DNA of 60,578 nt from Acidiferrobacterales bacterium (GTDB lineage Bacteria; Pseudomonadota; Gammaproteobacteria; Acidiferrobacterales; SZUA-150). The position numbers and the translations under genes are program-made. Below, in pieces: positions 8,007 to 17,612 of the stretch (positions are counted from its first letter, which is position 1; each line of letters starts with the position of its first letter). The notes under the pieces were generated by a model, which worked only from the letters and a program-made list of their open reading frames with translations, made no database searches and was not told where the DNA came from. The DNA is taken from assembly GCA_947258385.1 (NCBI GenBank), contig CAMYII010000088.1, positions 1-60,578 on the forward strand, written 5' to 3'.

Positions 8007-10142
8007 CTACAGGCGAATGGGAAGTCTGCGCACGGGTTTACCCGTGGCGGCGAACACCGCGTTGGCGACCGCCGGCGCGATAGGCGGTGTACCCGGTTCA
8101 CCGACGCCGCCCGGCGGCTCGGTGCTCGGCATGATGTGCACCTCGATCTCGGGCATCTCGTCCATGCGCAGCAGCGGATAATCATTGAAATTGCCCTGCT
8201 CGACACGCCCGTCCTTGATCGTGATCTGCCCCTTGAGGGCCGCTGTCAGGCCGTAGACGATTCCGCTTTGCATTTGGGCCTCGATGGTGTCGGGGTTGAC
8301 GATCATGCCGCAGTCGATCGCGCACACCACGCGATGCACGCGCACCTGACGCCGGTCGGTAATGGAGATCTCGGCCACTTGCGCCACGACACTGCCGAAT
8401 GCTGCCGCCACGGCGATGCCGCGATGGCGGCCCTCCGGCAGCGCCTTGGACCAGCCGGCCTTCCGCGCCGCCAGCTCCAGCACCCCTTTGTGGCGCGGCT
8501 CGCCGGCCAGCAGCTCACCGCGCAACTCATAGGGGTCCTTGCCGGCCAGGGCGGCGAGCTCGTCGAGAAAGCATTCGGTCACGAATGCGTTCTGGGAGCT
8601 GCCTACCGAACGCCAGAAACCCACGGGTATCCCCGGGTCCACCTTGGTATACGTCACAGACAGATTGGGGATCGCGTAGGGAATATTGGCCGCCCCTTCG
8701 ACCGAGGTCCTGTCGATGGCTGCGCCCGCCCTGGCGGGAAACCGGGCGAAGATCGACGGACCGACGATGCGGTGGCTCCAGGCGGTGGGCGAGCCCCTCT
8801 CATCCATACCGGCCGATAACACGTTATACGTCGCCGGGCGATAATAGTCATGGCGGATGTCGTCCTCGCGGGTCCACATCACCTTCACCGGTGCGCCGAC
8901 GGCCTTGGAGAGTTCCAGCGCATCGGCAACGAAGTCCTGCTCGGAGCGCCGGCCAAACCCGCCGCCGAGAAACAGTGTATGCACATTCACCTTCTCGGCC
9001 GGCAGTCCGGTGAGTCGCATCGCAGTCTGTTGCGTCAAGGTCTGCCCCTGGGTACCGACCCAGACATCACAACCCTGCGCGCGCACATGGGCGGTGCAAT
9101 TCATTGGCTCCATACAGGCATGGGCCAGATAGGGCACTTCGTAAACCGCGTCCAGTCTTTTTGCCGCCACCGTGAGTGCCTCATCCATGTCCCCCTGTTG
9201 CCGGGCAACTTCGCCGGGCCGGCTTGCCGCTTCCTGCATCTGCCGGCGAATGACGGCGCTGCTCAGACCCGCGGCGGGCCCTTCGTCCCACTGCACCTCC
9301 AAGGCGTCGCGCCCGCGTTTGGCCGACCAGAAATTGTCGGCGACCACCGCCACGCCGGACTCGATCTGTAACACACGCCGCACGCCGGCGACGGCCTTGG
9401 CCTTGGCCGCATTAAATTGCTTAACCTTGCCCCCGAACACCGGACAACGCAACACGGTGGCAACGAGCATACCTGGGACGTTTGCATCCTGGCCAAAGGC
9501 AGCGCTGCCATTGACCTTGGACGGCGTATCCACCCGCGGCAGCGCCTTACCCACAAGGCGGAATTCGTCGGGTTCTTTGAGAAATACCGCCTCGGGCACC
9601 GGCAGACCTGCCGCCTTGTCAGCGAGCGCGCCATAGCTCAGTCTGCGGCCGCTCGCCGGGTGCAATACCGCGCCGGCCTCGGTGCGGCAACCCTCCTCCG
9701 GCACGCCCCAGGTCTGCGCCGCGGCGAGTCTCAACATCTCCCGGGCCGCGGCCCCGGCCTGGCGCACCGGCGTCCAAAACCCGCGCACCGCGGTACTACC
9801 GCCGGTGTGCTGCCGGCCCATCAAGGGATTGAAATAGGCCTGCGCGGCCGGCGCCATTTCCGCCTGGATTTTCGACCAGTCGGCGTCTAGCTCTTCAGCG
9901 ATTAGCATGGGAATGGCCGTCATCACACCCTGCCCCATCTCGGAGCTGGCAACCCTGATCGTCACGCTGTCATCCGCCGCAATGCGCAACCAGGCATTGG
10001 CCTCAAACACCACGTCGGACGATGCCGTCGACGCCTCGCGCCGTTCGCACCCAGGCAGATAGAACGCCACGAGCAAGCCCCCGCCGGCGGCGACCGTTGC
10101 CTTGAGAAAGGCGCGCCTGCCCGGATTCATTATCGCTGTCAT
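8007..10142 (-). CDS. iorB: Molybdenum-binding subunit of an isoquinoline 1-oxidoreductase-like hydroxylase, Tat-exported
   Basis: A 711-aa xanthine dehydrogenase-family large subunit of the IorB type. The N-terminus has a Tat signal ([17 protein letters not shown]) and a cysteine in YLPGC, so the enzyme is expected in the periplasm, possibly lipid-anchored. Mo-cofactor motifs include [24 protein letters not shown] and [16 protein letters not shown] near the C-terminus, where the catalytic glutamate of this family sits (GVGEPG). It starts one base after the 2Fe-2S subunit's stop. The substrate is unknown: relatives oxidise N-heterocycles or aldehydes. No cytochrome partner is fused or adjacent. 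Confidence 0.92.
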   Translation of the reverse strand: MTAIMNPGRRAFLKATVAAGGGLLVAFYLPGCERREASTASSDVVFEANAWLRIAADDSVTIRVASSEMGQGVMTAIPMLIAEELDADWSKIQAEMAPAAQAYFNPLMGRQHTGGSTAVRGFWTPVRQAGAAAREMLRLAAAQTWGVPEEGCRTEAGAVLHPASGRRLSYGALADKAAGLPVPEAVFLKEPDEFRLVGKALPRVDTPSKVNGSAAFGQDANVPGMLVATVLRCPVFGGKVKQFNAAKAKAVAGVRRVLQIESGVAVVADNFWSAKRGRDALEVQWDEGPAAGLSSAVIRRQMQEAASRPGEVARQQGDMDEALTVAAKRLDAVYEVPYLAHACMEPMNCTAHVRAQGCDVWVGTQGQTLTQQTAMRLTGLPAEKVNVHTLFLGGGFGRRSEQDFVADALELSKAVGAPVKVMWTREDDIRHDYYRPATYNVLSAGMDERGSPTAWSHRIVGPSIFARFPARAGAAIDRTSVEGAANIPYAIPNLSVTYTKVDPGIPVGFWRSVGSSQNAFVTECFLDELAALAGKDPYELRGELLAGEPRHKGVLELAARKAGWSKALPEGRHRGIAVAAAFGSVVAQVAEISITDRRQVRVHRVVCAIDCGMIVNPDTIEAQMQSGIVYGLTAALKGQITIKDGRVEQGNFNDYPLLRMDEMPEIEVHIMPSTEPPGGVGEPGTPPIAPAVANAVFAATGKPVRRLPIRL

Positions 10143-10143
10143 C

Positions 10144-10608
10144 TCACGCCTCCCGCGCCATGAGCTCGGCGGCGCGCTTGATGGCGCGGCGAATCCTTTG
10201 ATACGTCCCGCAGCGGCAGATGATACCTGACATGGCGCTATCGATATCGGTATCGCTCGGCGTTGTCTTAGCGGCCAGCAGCGCCGCCGCCGCCATGATC
10301 TGTCCCGACTGGCAGAAGCCGCACTGCGGCACCTCTTCGGCGATCCAGGCCCGCTGCACGGGATGACTGTTGTCCTCGGACAATCCCTCGATCGTGGTCA
10401 GCCGCTTCCCGGCAATCGAGGAAACCGGGGTGACACAAGAGCGTATCGGTTGACCGTTCACATGAACCGTGCAGGCCCCGCATGCTGCGATACCGCAGCC
10501 GTATTTGGTCCCGGTCAACCCCAGCGTGTCGCGCAGCACCCACAGCAGCGGTGTGTCCGGGTCGACATCAATGTCCTGTTTTTTGCCGTTGATCATCAAG
10601 GAAATCAT
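10144..10608 (-). CDS. iorA: 2Fe-2S subunit of an isoquinoline 1-oxidoreductase-like hydroxylase
   Basis: A 154-aa small subunit with two 2Fe-2S domains. The plant-type ferredoxin cluster is [15 protein letters not shown]...RSC, and the helical cluster is [10 protein letters not shown]...CRCGTYQRI. It passes electrons from the molybdenum subunit encoded next. The start is taken at 10608 ([10 protein letters not shown]) because AGGAG lies upstream; an earlier in-frame start would add 81 unlike residues. It has no signal peptide, so it would be carried out by the Tat signal of its partner. It opens the operon iorA-iorB-xdhC-mocA. A short inverted repeat (10744-10749/10758-10763) lies upstream. 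Confidence 0.93.
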   Translation of the reverse strand: MISLMINGKKQDIDVDPDTPLLWVLRDTLGLTGTKYGCGIAACGACTVHVNGQPIRSCVTPVSSIAGKRLTTIEGLSEDNSHPVQRAWIAEEVPQCGFCQSGQIMAAAALLAAKTTPSDTDIDSAMSGIICRCGTYQRIRRAIKRAAELMAREA

Positions 10609-10884
10609 GAAACCGCTCCTTTGTTTGAATTTGTTGGCGAGCTTGCGATCCGGATTTGCTGCCCGACACGCCGGTAGCCGCCGGCGACGATAATACTCCA
10701 GACCCTCGACGCCGGAAAACCTGCCGGGGCATGTGTCGGGAGTATTTAAGGAGATACTTAAATTGATGGGTGGTTTACAGCCAGGGTGGAAAGCCGGCGC
10801 CGCGGCTGACACGCCGGCATGGCTCGCTCCCCGGGCTTTGGAACATGACATGCAGCCCCCGGCGATCGCCGCCGCGACCTGCCG

Positions 10885-11208
10885 CTACATGTAAGATTTC
10901 GCTTCCTCCCCCGGATTGGGTAGGCCGGCGATGCGCCATGCCTCCTTTGGGCCGTGAATGAACAGGGTGTCCATGCAGCTCTTATCGAGGTGATTGAGAT
11001 GGCAGATATGGCGCAACATCGGCACGGAGCCCCGCTCAAAATAATGACTGCGCAAAGACTTGATCACCGCCCATTGCGCGTCCGTAAGTCGAGCCATGCC
11101 GTCGTGCATGGCGATTTCCTCCGCCATGGCCTCGTTCCAGCGCGTGGGTTCTTTCAGGAAGTGATCCTCGTCGAATTCCGCAGACCAGCGCTTAGCGACA
11201 GTGCCCAT
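10885..11208 (-). CDS. DsrC/TusE-family protein lacking the C-terminal cysteines
   Basis: A 107-aa protein with the DsrC/TusE core: FDEDHFLKEPTRWNEAMAEEIA, LTDAQWAVIKSLRSHYFERG and AWRIAGLPNP. In DsrC and TusE the C-terminal arm that follows carries the penultimate cysteine (and in DsrC a second one) that carries sulfur. Here the arm is GEEAKSYM with no cysteine. Two cysteines occur mid-protein (HICHLNHLDKSC). It may therefore be a regulatory family member rather than a sulfur carrier. The start at 11208 is supported by GGAGG upstream. It is a single gene; the next gene upstream (acyltransferase) has its own terminator. Confidence 0.85.
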   Translation of the reverse strand: MGTVAKRWSAEFDEDHFLKEPTRWNEAMAEEIAMHDGMARLTDAQWAVIKSLRSHYFERGSVPMLRHICHLNHLDKSCMDTLFIHGPKEAWRIAGLPNPGEEAKSYM

Positions 11209-11382
11209 AACTTTGTACCTCCAGCGATGCGGGAAACGCACATCAACACCCTACAGCCGTCATTGGCTGGCTGAGTCTCGTATGGTAAAGCGCCAGCCGC
11301 CATTCCAACCATGCGCTCGCGCGTCCAACTTTACTTGTGACGGCCGGGCCGAACTGCGAGCCCTATAAAAATTATTAACATA

Positions 11383-11401
11383 CTTGACTAATTTAGTCAA
11401 G
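11383..11401 (-). terminator. Intrinsic terminator of the acyltransferase gene
   Basis: A perfect 8-bp-arm palindrome (CTTGACTA, 3-base centre, TAGTCAAG) overlapping the TAA stop of the acyltransferase. On the minus strand it is followed by an A/T-rich run ending in TTTTTATA. The stem is AT-rich, so efficiency may be modest. Confidence 0.55.
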
Positions 11402-12376
11402 ATTAGGCGGGGTGGCTTGCGGGGAAGATTCCTGAGGCGCCGGCGGGAAAACCTGAAGGTTATGCGCCCCTCGACGCAGTAGCACCGACGAGAAGCGCTT
11501 AATTGCCCAGGCGAATGCGCGCGAGCCGCCGGTCATTGGCGCCGGCCGGGCCGTGGCGCGCGTGGCCGTATACACCGGAATAAGCGGGAGAACCGGTCTG
11601 GGGACCGCTGGCGGGACAGTCACCGGACTCAGCGGCCCGTCCCGGCCGCAGTCAGTAATGACCTCCCAGACATCCGGGCGTTCGCGCTGGACTGTGGTCA
11701 GCAGTTCGTCCAATGCCGCGATGCCGGGCTGGCGCTTACCGTGATAGTCCACCAATGGTCCGAGCGGCCGGAAGTGTATGCCAGTACGGGTGAGCAGACG
11801 CAACAGCGCCGGTTCCATCACCGCGTACCAATGGGTAATGTGATGCTCGACACTCATCTGCACCAGACCGGCGATCAGACCCAGGGTAATATGCGAGAGA
11901 TAACGCCGCGCCTGTGCGCCGCCAAGGCGCCTGTCCTCGTAAGTCGCGTTCTCACTGATACCGGCAATTGAGCCCGATTCGCCCATGCGGCGCTTGAATT
12001 CCTTGGACACGGCAAAGCGCGAGACTTCGGCAACATGGCGCCGGGGGAGCCGGCGCGGATCGTGCACGGCACGATCAAAGCCGTGACCGCAATGGGCCTC
12101 GACCGGAAACGGTGCGTCGGGATTCTGTTCGTCCGGGAGCACGAGTCGGACCACGCCGGCGAAACACCCGGATCGGCGGTGACGCACCAGCGTGTGGACC
12201 GAACGGGTGTCGTATTCATCGCGTTCCATGCCCTCGCGATGCGCCCCTTTGTCTTCGTAGGGGTTCTCTACGCAATAGACCTGGTAGCGCATGGCGTGAG
12301 CTTGCTTGGTGAGAGTCGGGGTGGTCGCCGGGACCACCTCAAATTCACGATGAAAGGTTCCGTAAGCATCCTGCAT
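11393..12376 (-). CDS. PEP-CTERM/exosortase-associated GNAT acyltransferase (N-acyl amino acid synthase-like)
   Basis: A 327-aa protein of the GNAT-fold family found in genomes with PEP-CTERM/exosortase systems and related to long-chain N-acyl amino acid synthases. Typical parts are YGTFHREFEVVPA near the N-terminus, RYQVYCVENPYED (the RYxVYCxE signature), and EVSRFAVSKEFKRR. It would join an acyl group from acyl-ACP or acyl-CoA to an amine. The start at 12376 has GGGAG upstream. It is divergent from the ThiF-nitroreductase fusion, 476 bases away. No exosortase or PEP-CTERM protein is visible in the window. The C-terminal 70 residues are low complexity and proline-rich. Confidence 0.87.
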   Translation of the reverse strand: MQDAYGTFHREFEVVPATTPTLTKQAHAMRYQVYCVENPYEDKGAHREGMERDEYDTRSVHTLVRHRRSGCFAGVVRLVLPDEQNPDAPFPVEAHCGHGFDRAVHDPRRLPRRHVAEVSRFAVSKEFKRRMGESGSIAGISENATYEDRRLGGAQARRYLSHITLGLIAGLVQMSVEHHITHWYAVMEPALLRLLTRTGIHFRPLGPLVDYHGKRQPGIAALDELLTTVQRERPDVWEVITDCGRDGPLSPVTVPPAVPRPVLPLIPVYTATRATARPAPMTGGSRAFAWAIKRFSSVLLRRGAHNLQVFPPAPQESSPQATPPNLD

Positions 12377-12852
12377 AGAGACCACTCCCTCTATCCTTCC
12401 TGACCTTCGGATGCTTCCCTGCCTGGCAAGGATCCCCGCCGGAATCCTCGCTGCCTGTCCCTGAGGCTTTTGACGCGATCAAATCGACCTTACACGGTCG
12501 CGCAGCGACAATTAGCAAGTCCTTAAATAGTATAGTTTAGACGAACCCGTCGCAAGTGAGGCAATCAGTCGACAAAAGCGGCGCGAGGTATGACGAATGG
12601 GCACGCCTTCGACAATTCGCAGTCTCATTGTTGATTGCGGAGCTCACTATTATTTACACCCGCACCACGCCGGGCGGGCGTTCAAACATATGACTGGCCA
12701 CTGCGCGCTCACGATTTACACTTAGCCTATGAGTCGCCCGTCGTAGCAGGGACTGGCCAGACTCCCCGGCGCACGCAGACGACACAACAGTTGATCGCCC
12801 GACCGAGAAAGCAGGCGGCCAATGCCACGATGATGAGGGTTAAAAGACGTTA
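12377..12852. other. Divergent promoter region between the acyltransferase and the ThiF-nitroreductase gene
   Basis: 476 bases without a supported gene. It must drive both divergent genes. An AT-rich patch around 12520-12540 (CCTTAAATAGTATAGTTTAG) is the best place for promoter elements. I see no clear operator or riboswitch-like structure. Confidence 0.4.
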
Positions 12853-14892
12853 ATGATGACGGCCAAGAAATTTGACTACCAAACCGCATTCTCGCGCAAC
12901 ATTGGCTGGGTGACATCGCTTGAACAGCAAGTGTTGCGCAGCAAGCGCGTTGCCATCGCCGGCCTGGGCGGTGTGGGCGGCAGTCATCTGCTGACCCTCA
13001 CCCGCCTGGGTATCGGCGCCTTCCACCTCGCCGATCTGGACAGCTTCGAACTGGCCAACTTCAACCGGCAGGCCGGCGCGTTCCGTTCGACCGTGGATGA
13101 GCCGAAAGTGGACGCGCTGGCCAGAATGGCGCGCGACATCAATCCGGAGCTCGAGCTCGAGCTGTTCGGCCACGGCGTTGATGCGGACAATATGCAGGCA
13201 TTCCTTGCCGGCGTCGACCTCTACGTCGACGGCATCGATTTCTTCGCGCTGGAGGCCCGACGCGCGGTATTCGCAGCCTGTGCCGAGGCTGGCATACCGG
13301 CCATCACGGCGGCGCCCTTGGGCATGGGCGTGGCGCTGCTGAATTTTATGCCCGGGCAGATGGGCTTTGAGCAGTATTTCCGTCTAAAGGGCCAGCCGGA
13401 AACGGAGCAACTGTTACGCTTCCTGCTAGGGTTGTCGCCCTTGGGCCTGCATGCGGCTTACCTCGTCGAGCCCGGCACCATCGACCTTGCTCAGCACCGA
13501 GGACCCTCCACCGCCATGGCCTGTGAGTTGTGCGCCGGTGTCGCTGGGTCCGAGGCACTGAAGATCCTGCTGGGCCGGGGCAGCGTCATCGCCGCACCCC
13601 GGGGCCTGCAATTCGATGCCTACCGCAACCGGCTGGTCATAAGCTGGCGTCCCTGGGGGAACAATAATCCGCTGCAGCGCCTGCGCCTGGCCCTGGCGCG
13701 CCGGCATTTTAAAGGCCGGCCCCCAGCGCCCGCACCGACACCGGGCCCGCGGCCCGTGGCCGAACAGATTATCGATCTCGCGCGCTGGGCGCCGAGCGGC
13801 GACAACACCCAACCCTGGCGCTTCGAGATCATGGATGATCGGCGCATCGTCGTGCACGGCCGCGATACCCGCGAGCATTGCGTCTATGATCTCCAGGGAC
13901 AGGCGAGCCAGCTGTCGCTCGGCGCTTTGCTTGAAACCATCGCGATCGCCGCCAGCGCTCATGGGCTGCGCACCCAGGCACACCGGCGCCGCGCGCTGCC
14001 CGAGACCACCCCCACCTTCGACGTTGCATTCACGGCCGATAGCGCTTTGCCCCGCGATCCCTTGCTCCCGTATATTACGATTCGCAGCGTACAGCGGCGG
14101 CCCATGCATACCCGCGCGCTGACCAACCATGAGCGTACCGCGCTTGCGGACGCCGTGGGTCCGGGCTATCGGCTCGTGTGGCTGGAGGGCCTGGACCAGC
14201 GCCTGCGCATGGCGTTATTAAAATACCGCAACGCGGGTTTGCGTCTGACCATGCCGGAGGCGTACCAAGTACACCGCGACATCATCGCCTGGAACACCCG
14301 TTTCAGCGAGGACCGCATTCCGGATCAGGCCATCGGCGCCAGTTGGCTAACGCGGCGGCTGATGCGCTGGGCCATGCGGAGCTGGGGGCGGGTTGCCTTT
14401 ATGAACCGTTATCTCGGCGGCACGCTCATGCCGCGTATGGAGCTCGATCTCGTGCCCGGTCTCGCTTGTGCCGCGTATTTTGTCATCTTGTCAGAGCACA
14501 AGCCCGTCACCATCGATGACTTCGTGGCGGCCGGACGCGCGGTGCAACGCTTCTGGCTGACGGCGACCCGCCTGGGCCTGTATTTGCAACCAGAATTAAC
14601 GCCGCTGGTCTTCCACCGCTACGTTAGCGATGGCATTGAATTTTCGACCTGCAAGGGCATGGACAAAAAGGCGCAAGGTATCTCCCGTCGCCTGGGACGT
14701 GTGATCGGAGAAACAGCTGCAGAGCGAGGGGTATTCATGGGGAGAATCGGCGCAGGACCCCCTCCAACCGCACGTTCGACCCGCTTGCCGCTGGAGGCGT
14801 TATTGGCCAAAACGGCGCCGAGGATGCAAGAAACACCTGGCCGCAGCGCCACCGGCTCCGCAACCAGAACCCCCGCCCGGTCCGGACAATGA
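12853..14892 (+). CDS. ThiF/E1-like adenylyltransferase fused to a nitroreductase domain
   Basis: A 679-aa two-domain protein. Residues about 1-270 are an E1/ThiF domain with the Rossmann loop VAIAGLGGVGGSH, the acidic DLDSFELANFNRQ strand, and a C-terminal MACELCAGVAGSEALKILL helix. Residues about 300-600 are a nitroreductase-like flavin domain starting ARWAPSGDNTQPWRFEI, with a FVILSEHKP strand later. The last 70 residues are basic and disordered. The same fusion order is known in mycobacterial MoeY-type proteins. E1 domains adenylate a C-terminal carboxylate and the flavin domain could oxidise or reduce the product, but no ubiquitin-like partner is visible. ATG at 12853 or 12856; the ribosome site is weak. 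Confidence 0.9.
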   Translation: MMTAKKFDYQTAFSRNIGWVTSLEQQVLRSKRVAIAGLGGVGGSHLLTLTRLGIGAFHLADLDSFELANFNRQAGAFRSTVDEPKVDALARMARDINPELELELFGHGVDADNMQAFLAGVDLYVDGIDFFALEARRAVFAACAEAGIPAITAAPLGMGVALLNFMPGQMGFEQYFRLKGQPETEQLLRFLLGLSPLGLHAAYLVEPGTIDLAQHRGPSTAMACELCAGVAGSEALKILLGRGSVIAAPRGLQFDAYRNRLVISWRPWGNNNPLQRLRLALARRHFKGRPPAPAPTPGPRPVAEQIIDLARWAPSGDNTQPWRFEIMDDRRIVVHGRDTREHCVYDLQGQASQLSLGALLETIAIAASAHGLRTQAHRRRALPETTPTFDVAFTADSALPRDPLLPYITIRSVQRRPMHTRALTNHERTALADAVGPGYRLVWLEGLDQRLRMALLKYRNAGLRLTMPEAYQVHRDIIAWNTRFSEDRIPDQAIGASWLTRRLMRWAMRSWGRVAFMNRYLGGTLMPRMELDLVPGLACAAYFVILSEHKPVTIDDFVAAGRAVQRFWLTATRLGLYLQPELTPLVFHRYVSDGIEFSTCKGMDKKAQGISRRLGRVIGETAAERGVFMGRIGAGPPPTARSTRLPLEALLAKTAPRMQETPGRSATGSATRTPARSGQ

Positions 14893-15035
14893 CCGGTAAA
14901 CCGTATCACCGGCAGCCGGATCATGACGCGCGGGCCCTGTATCTCGGGGGTCAATTATTGCCTATAATGATTGCGAACAGTTCACGTACTCGGGATGGTT
15001 GACTTCGCCCGAGCATCCACCGAACGGAGGGAGAC

Positions 15036-15608
15036 ATGAAACAAAGCAAGTCCCTGGCATGGCTGATACTGCTGTTTTCGGTTACTTTACTGGCCGCAGG
15101 CTGTTCCGGAAAAACAAAGCTCAAGGGCGAACTGGGCATAAAAGGCGCGCCCGATTGGGTCAATGAGGGCACCAACATCATCAACGACAAGAAGGGGCGC
15201 CTGTTTCATGGTGTCGGCTCGGCGCCGCCGATGGGTGACGATTCCTTGCAGATTTCCACCGCGGATGACCGTGCCCGCGCGGAGGTGGCGCGGGTGCTGT
15301 CGTCCTATATGGATGTGGTGTCGAACGATTATCTTGCCTCGACCAACACCGGCAGCGGCGGTGAGGCCGAACAGGCGGTCACCCGCCAGATCAAGGCCCT
15401 CACCAAGGTCAATCTGACCGGCGCGAAAATCATCAGGCGCTGGAAGGACAAACGGACGGGGAATGTCTATTCCATCACCGAGTTGGACATGAAGCACGTC
15501 AGAAAAACCATGCAGGGCGTGCAAGACATGAATGAGGACCTGCGGCGCTACATGACGACCCATGCCGAAAACATCTTCGACAAGGTTGCCGCCAAGGGGG
15601 TCAACTGA
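15036..15608 (+). CDS. LPP20-family lipoprotein, first copy
   Basis: A 190-aa lipoprotein. The N-terminus has a signal peptide ending in the lipobox LAAGC, then a short linker and an LPP20-type domain: APDWVNEG, LFHGVGSAPP, DDRARAEVARVLSSY (the typical ARxEVARxL helix) and a YSITELDM strand. GGAGG is present upstream. The residue after the lipobox cysteine is serine, so outer-membrane sorting is expected. It is first of four lipoprotein genes; its TGA overlaps the next ATG. Related LPP20 proteins occur in Helicobacter and in flagellar outer-membrane structures (FlgP), but no flagellar genes are nearby. Confidence 0.88.
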   Translation: MKQSKSLAWLILLFSVTLLAAGCSGKTKLKGELGIKGAPDWVNEGTNIINDKKGRLFHGVGSAPPMGDDSLQISTADDRARAEVARVLSSYMDVVSNDYLASTNTGSGGEAEQAVTRQIKALTKVNLTGAKIIRRWKDKRTGNVYSITELDMKHVRKTMQGVQDMNEDLRRYMTTHAENIFDKVAAKGVN

Positions 15609-16228
15609 TGCGCGGATACGAACAGAAATCCAGGCTGTTCCGCGTTATTTCGCTGGCATTGATCCTGGGGGTGTTCCAGGCCGGATGCGCCACGAGCGTC
15701 ACCCGCATGGATGCCGGTGAGGTCAAGGATCTGAGCGGCGCCTGGAACGACACGGATTCACGGCTGGTGTCCGAGGAAATGATCCAGGACGTGCTGTCCC
15801 GTTCATGGCTGCAACAATACGTCCGCGCCCAGCGCAAACAGCCGACCGTTATTGTCGGCGAAATTCGCAATCTGAGCCACGAGCACATCAACGTCAATAC
15901 CTTCGTCGCCGACATGGAACGGGCCCTGATCAATTCCGGCAAGGTTGAGTTCGTGGCCTCGCGTACCGAACGGCAGGATGTGCGCGATGAACGCGAGGAC
16001 CAGGATTTGCACGCCAGGGAAGACACGCGCAAGGCCATGGGACAGGAAATCGGCGCCGATTTCATGCTCAAGGGCACCATCAATACCATTGTTGATCCGT
16101 CCGGCACGAAGCAAGTTAGATATTACCAGGTCAACCTGACCCTGATCAGCATGGCCGACAACCGCAAGGTCTGGGTGGGGCAAAAAGAAATCAAGAAGCT
16201 GGTCAAGCGCAGCAAGCTGAGATTCTGA
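15608..16228 (+). CDS. LpoB-like penicillin-binding-protein activator lipoprotein
   Basis: A 206-aa lipoprotein related to LpoB, the outer-membrane activator of PBP1b. The lipobox is FQAGC. Family parts are SRLVSEEMIQDVLSRSWL, the strand PTVIVGEIRNLSHEHINVNT, and GQEIGADFMLKGTINTIVD, followed by the VRYYQVNLTLISMADNRKVW strand. It overlaps the preceding LPP20 gene at TGATG, so both are translated together. In the E. coli protein a long disordered linker precedes the globular domain; here the linker is short. It is encoded with two LPP20 proteins and a COG3014-like lipoprotein, a combination that recurs in proteobacteria. Confidence 0.85.
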   Translation: MRGYEQKSRLFRVISLALILGVFQAGCATSVTRMDAGEVKDLSGAWNDTDSRLVSEEMIQDVLSRSWLQQYVRAQRKQPTVIVGEIRNLSHEHINVNTFVADMERALINSGKVEFVASRTERQDVRDEREDQDLHAREDTRKAMGQEIGADFMLKGTINTIVDPSGTKQVRYYQVNLTLISMADNRKVWVGQKEIKKLVKRSKLRF

Positions 16229-16248
16229 TTGGCGAGGCGGAGGTGGCC

Positions 16249-17595
16249 ATGAAACGGATCGAGTTGGTTCGATCCGGATCCGGTGGTTGCGTGCCGGCTG
16301 CGGGCGCAGCGCGTCTCGGCCTGTTTTTCACGCTGTCTTTGTTGCTAGGCGGCTGCGCGACCTTCAGCGAGACATTCAGTCCGGTCGAGCAGAAACTGGC
16401 GGCGCAACAACCGGAGCACGCGCTGCAGCTACTTGAAAAACGGCGATATCCCCGCCGCGATGAAGTGCTGTTCTTGCTCAACAAGGGCATGCTTCTGCGC
16501 ATGGCGCGCGGTTATGAGGCCAGCAACCAGGCCTTTGAAGCCGCCAAACAGCGCATCAACGAGCTGTATGGCGCCAGCATTACCGAGCAGGCGGCGTCTT
16601 TCCTGATCAACGACGGCACCCGGAGCTTTGTCGGCGCCGAGTTCGAGCAGGTGCTCCTCCACCTGTATATGGCACTCAATTACCTGGAGATGCGCCAGCT
16701 GGACCAGGCCCGGGTCGAGGCCCTGCAGGTCGATATCAGGCTGCGGGAGATTGCCGAGCACGTGCCCGAGAGCGTCTACACGGAAGACGCATTCGCGCGC
16801 TATTTGACCGGCATGATCTACGAGGAGCGCGGCGAATGGAGCGACGCAATGATCGCCTATCGCAAGGCCTATCAGGCCTATACCAAATACCGCGACAGGT
16901 TTGGCACCGACATCCCGGTATTTTTGAAATACGACCTGCTGCGACTCTCGGAGCGCATGGGCCTGACCCAGGAGCTGGCCAGATACAAACGGGAATTCGC
17001 GATCTCTCAATGGCAGGATGTCACCTCCCTGCGCCGCCAGGGCGAACTGATATTCATGCTGCATAACGGTCTTGCCCCGATAAAACGCGAACAGTCGGCC
17101 ATGGCCGTCAATCCGGCGAGCGGCCGGCTAATCAGGGTTTCCCTGCCTTACTATCAGCCGCGCCAGCAACCTGTGGTAAGAGCGCGTCTCATTGTCGGCG
17201 GCGACCACGTACAGACCCAAGTGGCCGAGGACATCACCGGGATTGCGATCAAAAGCCTTGAAGCCAAGATGCCGGCGATTACCGCCCGCGCCGTCGCCCG
17301 CGCCGTCTTGAAAGAAGGGATCGCGAGAGAAGCGGGCGAGGAGCATGTGGTGGCCGGACTGATGGTCAATCTCATCAATGTCATGACCGAGCGCGCCGAC
17401 ACCCGCAGCTGGGCGACGCTGCCGGGTAATATACATTTTGCACGCCTGCCCTTGCCGCCCGGCAACTACGCGGTTAAAGTGGAATTGCTGGGAAGTGGCG
17501 ATGCTGTACTCGCTACCCGGGAGCTGAGCAACATAACCATTCGCGCAGGCGAGAAAAGCTACTATTCTTATCACTGGATACCTTCCCGGCTCTGA
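16249..17595 (+). CDS. COG3014-like lipoprotein with TPR-type helices
   Basis: A 448-aa lipoprotein with lipobox LLLGGC. The middle is alpha-helical and TPR-like: EHALQLLEKRRYPRRDEVLFLLNKG, then LLHLYMALNYLEMRQLDQARVEA and YLTGMIYEERGEWSDAMIAYRKAYQAY. The C-terminal third is beta-rich. This matches the uncharacterised COG3014 family. ATG at 16249 is chosen because GGAGG sits 6 bases before it; the GTG at 16243 would leave no space. It is third in the lipoprotein operon, 20 bases after the LpoB-like gene. It is probably anchored in the outer membrane. Function unknown; a cell-envelope scaffold is plausible. Confidence 0.82.
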   Translation: MKRIELVRSGSGGCVPAAGAARLGLFFTLSLLLGGCATFSETFSPVEQKLAAQQPEHALQLLEKRRYPRRDEVLFLLNKGMLLRMARGYEASNQAFEAAKQRINELYGASITEQAASFLINDGTRSFVGAEFEQVLLHLYMALNYLEMRQLDQARVEALQVDIRLREIAEHVPESVYTEDAFARYLTGMIYEERGEWSDAMIAYRKAYQAYTKYRDRFGTDIPVFLKYDLLRLSERMGLTQELARYKREFAISQWQDVTSLRRQGELIFMLHNGLAPIKREQSAMAVNPASGRLIRVSLPYYQPRQQPVVRARLIVGGDHVQTQVAEDITGIAIKSLEAKMPAITARAVARAVLKEGIAREAGEEHVVAGLMVNLINVMTERADTRSWATLPGNIHFARLPLPPGNYAVKVELLGSGDAVLATRELSNITIRAGEKSYYSYHWIPSRL

Positions 17596-17612
17596 TTGGC
17601 GAGGACATGCAA

